In this document: positions 60,331 to 64,000 of the stretch, in pieces | Layout of the letters: every line of letters starts with the position of its first letter | Position numbering within the stretch: position 1 is the stretch's first letter | Source of the DNA: Epiperipatus broadwayi | Lineage: Eukaryota > Onychophora > Udeonychophora > Euonychophora > Peripatidae | DNA length: 64,000 nucleotides | Direction: 5' to 3' | Assembly (NCBI GenBank): GCA_028023455.1 | Contig: JAQFVV010000022.1 | Location: 5,175,998 to 5,239,997 of the forward strand | Notes under the pieces: generated by a model | Databases searched by the model: none | What the model was told of the DNA's origin: nothing | Seen by the model: the letters and a program-made list of their open reading frames with translations, nothing else | Translations under genes and position numbers: made by a program

Positions 60331-60484
60331 TGTTTTTTATCCATGTAAACAGAGACCATCTTTGCCTTTGATATCACCAGGAATCTATCTATCACTTACT
60401 AGTATTTGACAATCTTCCTGAGTTTAAATAATTTTCACTATTAACCTATAATAGCCCTTTTGTTGGGTTTTTCTGCTAATTGAT

Positions 60485-63183
60485 TATCATATGTAAATAA
60501 TATTACATAGCTCTCATGTTTAAATAAATAAATAGAATATCAGAAGACTATAGTCAAGGAAACAGTACAATTAGGTAATAAATAAAATCCATTTGCTACC
60601 TAATGCTATGTGTTGGAATATTGAAATTATTATGGGATTTCATATATTTTGGATATTATTTATGATGTAACAAAGCAAACCACTATTAGTTTAAAGCTGA
60701 ATCAGATAAAAAGTATTACTAGATGGTAGAAATTTATTCTCCAGGGTAAGTTTTAAATTATCTGTATAAAAAAAGGAAAATTCTCATTGTAATTTTAATT
60801 TTTACATCTATAAATGAAAAATATTAAATCAAAATAAGAAAATCGAAACTCTAATTGTGACTTATTTGAAGAGTTTCAGTTCTTTACCAAAAAAAAAAAA
60901 CTTTTTTAACTGTTTTGAATATTACTATATTTGCAATTGATAATTGGGATTTTTTTTAAATGAATATATAAATTTATATTTTTAAATATTACTATAACAT
61001 TGAACAGAATTTTAATCTTCATTTGATTTTGTGAATATAAAAAAATAATTTGGTTTATTTAAAGCTCTCCTTTCATAGCATATTAATCATTACTTTCAAA
61101 GAAAATAAATTCTGAAGCATGATGGGAAAAACTTAAACAATATAGTGACTTTAGTCTCTATTCTGAACCTCTTAATGTATCATACTTGGCAGAAATTAAT
61201 TAATTTTTTACCAACTGTTTTAAATTATTCCACATAAAAAAATTTAAGATAAAAGGTCAATTCAGCAAATAGAAGAGGCACTACCACATGAACAGTTTTT
61301 GAACTTTAATCTATAGTAGGGAATTACTTCACCACTATTTCTGAATTTATAGTAATTAAGACTTTTTATCAGCACTTTTGATAACTTGAATCACTTGATT
61401 TTGCTCCTATCAGTGAAGAGTTACCAAATTACTATAATCTTTATCAAAGTTTGTGAGTTATTCTTAGTGTCAGATATATGTGGATGTAGCAACAAGATGA
61501 AGATTAGAACCAAAGTAGTGAACTCACTAAAAAATCAGACTTGCATTTTATATTCTATTTAAGAGACCAAACATTTTTAAAAGTACCAGAATACTTTTTA
61601 AAATGTATGGGTTCAAATGGTTCTTCCTAAAGTAAAGACTTTTCTAATAATACAAAGAAAAAATATGGCTAACATTCCAAGGTCTATTTCAAAAATGATA
61701 ATATTAACAATAAATCAATTTTATTTATGCCATTGAATTTCTTATGACAATATCACTATTACCCTTCTTTTAAAAATATTAGTACTATCAGTCATCTGGT
61801 TAAACGAAAAAAGATTAATGATTATAAAGCTAATAAAACATATTCAAATAACAAAATTATTATCCCCTTTAATCTTCAATTTAAACTATGACCTTGAAGA
61901 GATTTTTGATTCTGAAGCTATTGATTGATTTCCAGAATGGTGGTTTTATGACCACACTTGAAATTTATTTATTTATCATTTGTATTTTTAGTTGCAGCTT
62001 GCCTATTAATAAAATATTATAAACAAACCTGCAGAAATCCTAATCATGGATAGAATCATTTTCGCATTATTAATTACTTTATTTCAACTAATATATAGAT
62101 TTGACAATTATTAACTATGTAGTTCCTGAGTTATGTTTATCCACACCTTTATAGATTAGAAGCTATTAAATTCCATTATTGACACAAAGGAGAGGAATAG
62201 TCATGATTTACTCTGAATCTTTTGATGAGACCCCAATAACATTTTGGAAGATCTAATACAGCTGACTTTACTATTGAATATGCAAAAAATAATTTATTTG
62301 AAATCTCAAGTTTTTAACCATTATTCTTTCATTTGTAGATTCTTGGTTGAACATCAAAACAGGAATTGTTGATTTGAGTCTTAGTTGGGAAACCTATATT
62401 TAAGTTACTAACAAATATGATAGACTTAACAGTTTTTAAACACTTTCTATAAAGTAATTCTTAATATCTTATAGAGCAATATATAAAATAACAGCAAACC
62501 ATTACAAAAAAATAGACTTGAGTATATGAGCAATGTTTTGTATGGTAATATTTAAATAACTACAAATTTAGTATGATACACATGCATTATGATGGTGCAA
62601 AGTGCTATAATATGCTGGGAAGGGAAAGGGTGGCTTTGATGACACTTAGTGTCATATTAAAAAGGCACAATTCAATTATTGCTTCTCCATCAGAGCACAA
62701 TAGAATTCATTATTTACAAAGAGTAAAGTAAAGGAATAAAATAATAATAATCTTTCTGAAATTGCATCAACTATTAATTACACAATTATAAAACAAAATA
62801 ATAAACAAAGGGACAAATTGTGATCAAATGTGAGATGTCAGAAACTGGTATTAATTATTATAATCAGTTTTCTGGTCAAATGCAAATGTTTCTGTATTTA
62901 AATTCATGTTAAAAAATTGCAGCTATTGAGCGAAATTATTTATTTTTATATTGCCTTAATCTTTTTATATAGAAACAGTAGTACATGACATTGATAAAAA
63001 AAATGTCTATTTAGAACTATATTCATATTCTGAAGTTTAAGAAAAGGAATTAAGTATGAGAAGATATTAAAAAAAAAAAATCCTGAAATTTTGCAATAAA
63101 ACATTGTGTATTTATTTTCAGATGTTATAAATTGTTCATTTGATGCAATGCAATAGTCTAAATGTGTTTTAATTTTTTTAAAG
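60485..63183. other. AT-rich spacer, nothing recognised
   Basis: No recognisable gene, RNA or clear repeat. Short protein-like strings around 61,240-61,900 carry many stops and match nothing I know. Confidence 0.45.
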
Positions 63184-64000
63184 TACACCTGGGTCTCATT
63201 TTATGCGGATTATTTTAATGCGATTTTGAAGTTATGCGATTCGTGTTTCTTCTTAATATCTATGCGATTTGTGTTTCTTCTTAATATCTTTCATATTTCA
63301 TTATATTTATTAGATATCAAGAAATTTAAATTATTAATAACTTATTTTGACTTGAAATACTTTTTTTTTTTTCAAAAATATAGCGTTATATTAGCAGCTA
63401 ATGTGAATATGGCTGAAGCTGTATTTAGAATATTAGCTTCTATGTAAATAACCTACTCATACTAATGAGTAAATAATTATAATAGATTTATATTTACATA
63501 TAAAAATATCGCAATAAATAGTCAAAAATTTTAAACTTTTAAAACGTATTTTGTTAATTATAACAGAAATAAATAATTTTTTAGATTTTTAAAATAAATA
63601 ATAACGAAGATTTTATTGATTTTATAAAATGAAAATAATCTTTCTAATGATAATCTATAATCATTTTGTTTTGATTACAATCTCATTTTTTTAATATAGA
63701 AACAAAAAACCATTAACTCAGCTCAAGACTGAAAGTGGCACTGGTTGTATGTCACATGATGAATCTGATTTCTTAACATTTCACAAATGAACGCATATTG
63801 TCAAATAGCCAAACAACTGCTAATGATTAAAATATGTATGAAAAATGTAAAATTAAATACTGTAGTTAATAAAAAAAAGTAAAAAAAAGTTTGTCTTGTA
63901 TTTTTTTTTTTTAAAATATTTGAAATTTTTTATTAGTCATACTTTATTTCATTATTTTTTTAATGTGAATTTTAAAGTAATTTTTTCTTCTTGCTTTGCT
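63184..64000. mobile_element. Second copy of the 25.7-kb TA-flanked transposon, cut by window end
   Basis: TA at 63,184-63,185, then CACCTGGGTCTCATTTTATG, and the same interior as 25,720-26,690 in the same orientation (shared TTAGATATCAAGAAATTTAA and AATAACTTATTTTGACTTGA). A 30-base local duplication of ATGCGATT-TGTTTCTTCTTAATAT occurs at 63,236-63,290. Its terminus is closer to the other copy's right end than to the left end, so the left end of the 25.7-kb copy has mutated. The 73-codon frame here is not a gene. Confidence 0.8.

Larger units (their letters stand above)
58346..60480. repeat. Cluster of related repeats around 58.3-60.5 kb
   Basis: A block of about 160 bp (CATGGATTATTATTTTAATA, then AATCTCCCTGAG, then CATTAAACTATAATAG) occurs at 58,355-58,508 and 58,695-58,856, with further parts at 59,650-59,695 and 60,335-60,480. 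A second block (CAAGTTGTTAAAT, GATTTAAACCCAGAAA, TTCTGCAAATAATATTTTT) occurs at 58,560-58,660 and 59,505-59,625. The LINE fragment at 59.85-60.33 kb is inserted in, or bounded by, this cluster. Non-coding. Confidence 0.6.

Overview
The window is A+T-rich nuclear DNA from an animal, probably an invertebrate with a large, repeat-dense genome. The evidence is the mix of elements: a Penelope-like element with a GIY-YIG endonuclease, several clades of non-LTR retrotransposon (RTE, a CR1-like element with PHD and esterase-like ORF1, and an APE/RT/CCHC clade), piggyBac, mariner and hAT remnants, and TA-flanked MITEs. No species can be named. I found no convincing single-copy host gene, rRNA, CRISPR array or bacterial-type operon. 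Nearly all recognisable coding sequence is dead transposon, broken by stops and frameshifts.

Layout. 0-1 kb: 3' end of a Penelope-like element. 1.16-2.2 kb: a 483-bp-period partial tandem repeat carrying two hammerhead-ribozyme folds. 2.5-5.4 kb: reverse-strand LINE. 6.8-7.5 kb: foldback repeat with a tRNA-like hairpin at its centre. 9.2-13.7 kb: SINE-like repeat, RTE fragment, mariner remnant and CR1-like ORF1 plus endonuclease. 15.7 kb: long (ATT)n. 16.4-17 kb: SINE-like repeat with a hammerhead. 18.0 kb: G+C-richer 80-bp repeat with CTCF-like motifs. 18.5 kb: long TAGA/TAGG array. 21.8-22.6 kb: RTE 3' end. 22.8-25 kb: hammerhead-bearing SINE-like repeats. 25.7-26.8 kb: TA-flanked DNA transposon, with a second copy from 63.2 kb to the end. 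27.4-28.5 kb: LINE C-terminus. 29.9-30.4 kb: hAT MITE with an 8-bp target duplication. 30.9-31.6 kb: giant palindrome. 32.7-33.2 kb: SINE-like repeat and perfect hairpin. 35.0-35.7 kb: inverted pair of tRNA-like repeats. 37.2-37.9 kb: long inverted repeat related to the 1.2-kb family. 38.3-40.0 kb: piggyBac pseudogene. 48-50.3 kb: second piggyBac remnant and a hAT transposase pseudogene. 52.1-53.4 kb: TA-flanked element with a nested hairpin. 55.2 kb: mariner 3' end. 56.3-56.9 kb: LINE fragment of another clade. 57.6-58.3 kb: foldback Penelope copy. 58.3-60.5 kb: repeat cluster and a third copy of the 2.5-kb LINE clade.

The most interesting signal is a set of hammerhead self-cleaving ribozyme folds inside at least three unrelated-looking short repeat families. 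In the SINE-like families stem III is a short palindrome directly followed by a GUC cleavage triplet. The palindrome differs between families (ACCGGU, ACUAGU, ACCAUGGU) but stays self-complementary. In the 1.2-2.0 kb element two hammerheads lie exactly one repeat period apart and the element has a 16-bp flanking direct repeat, the layout of a retrozyme. Everything here was read by eye, so family assignments rest on motif recognition and not on searches.
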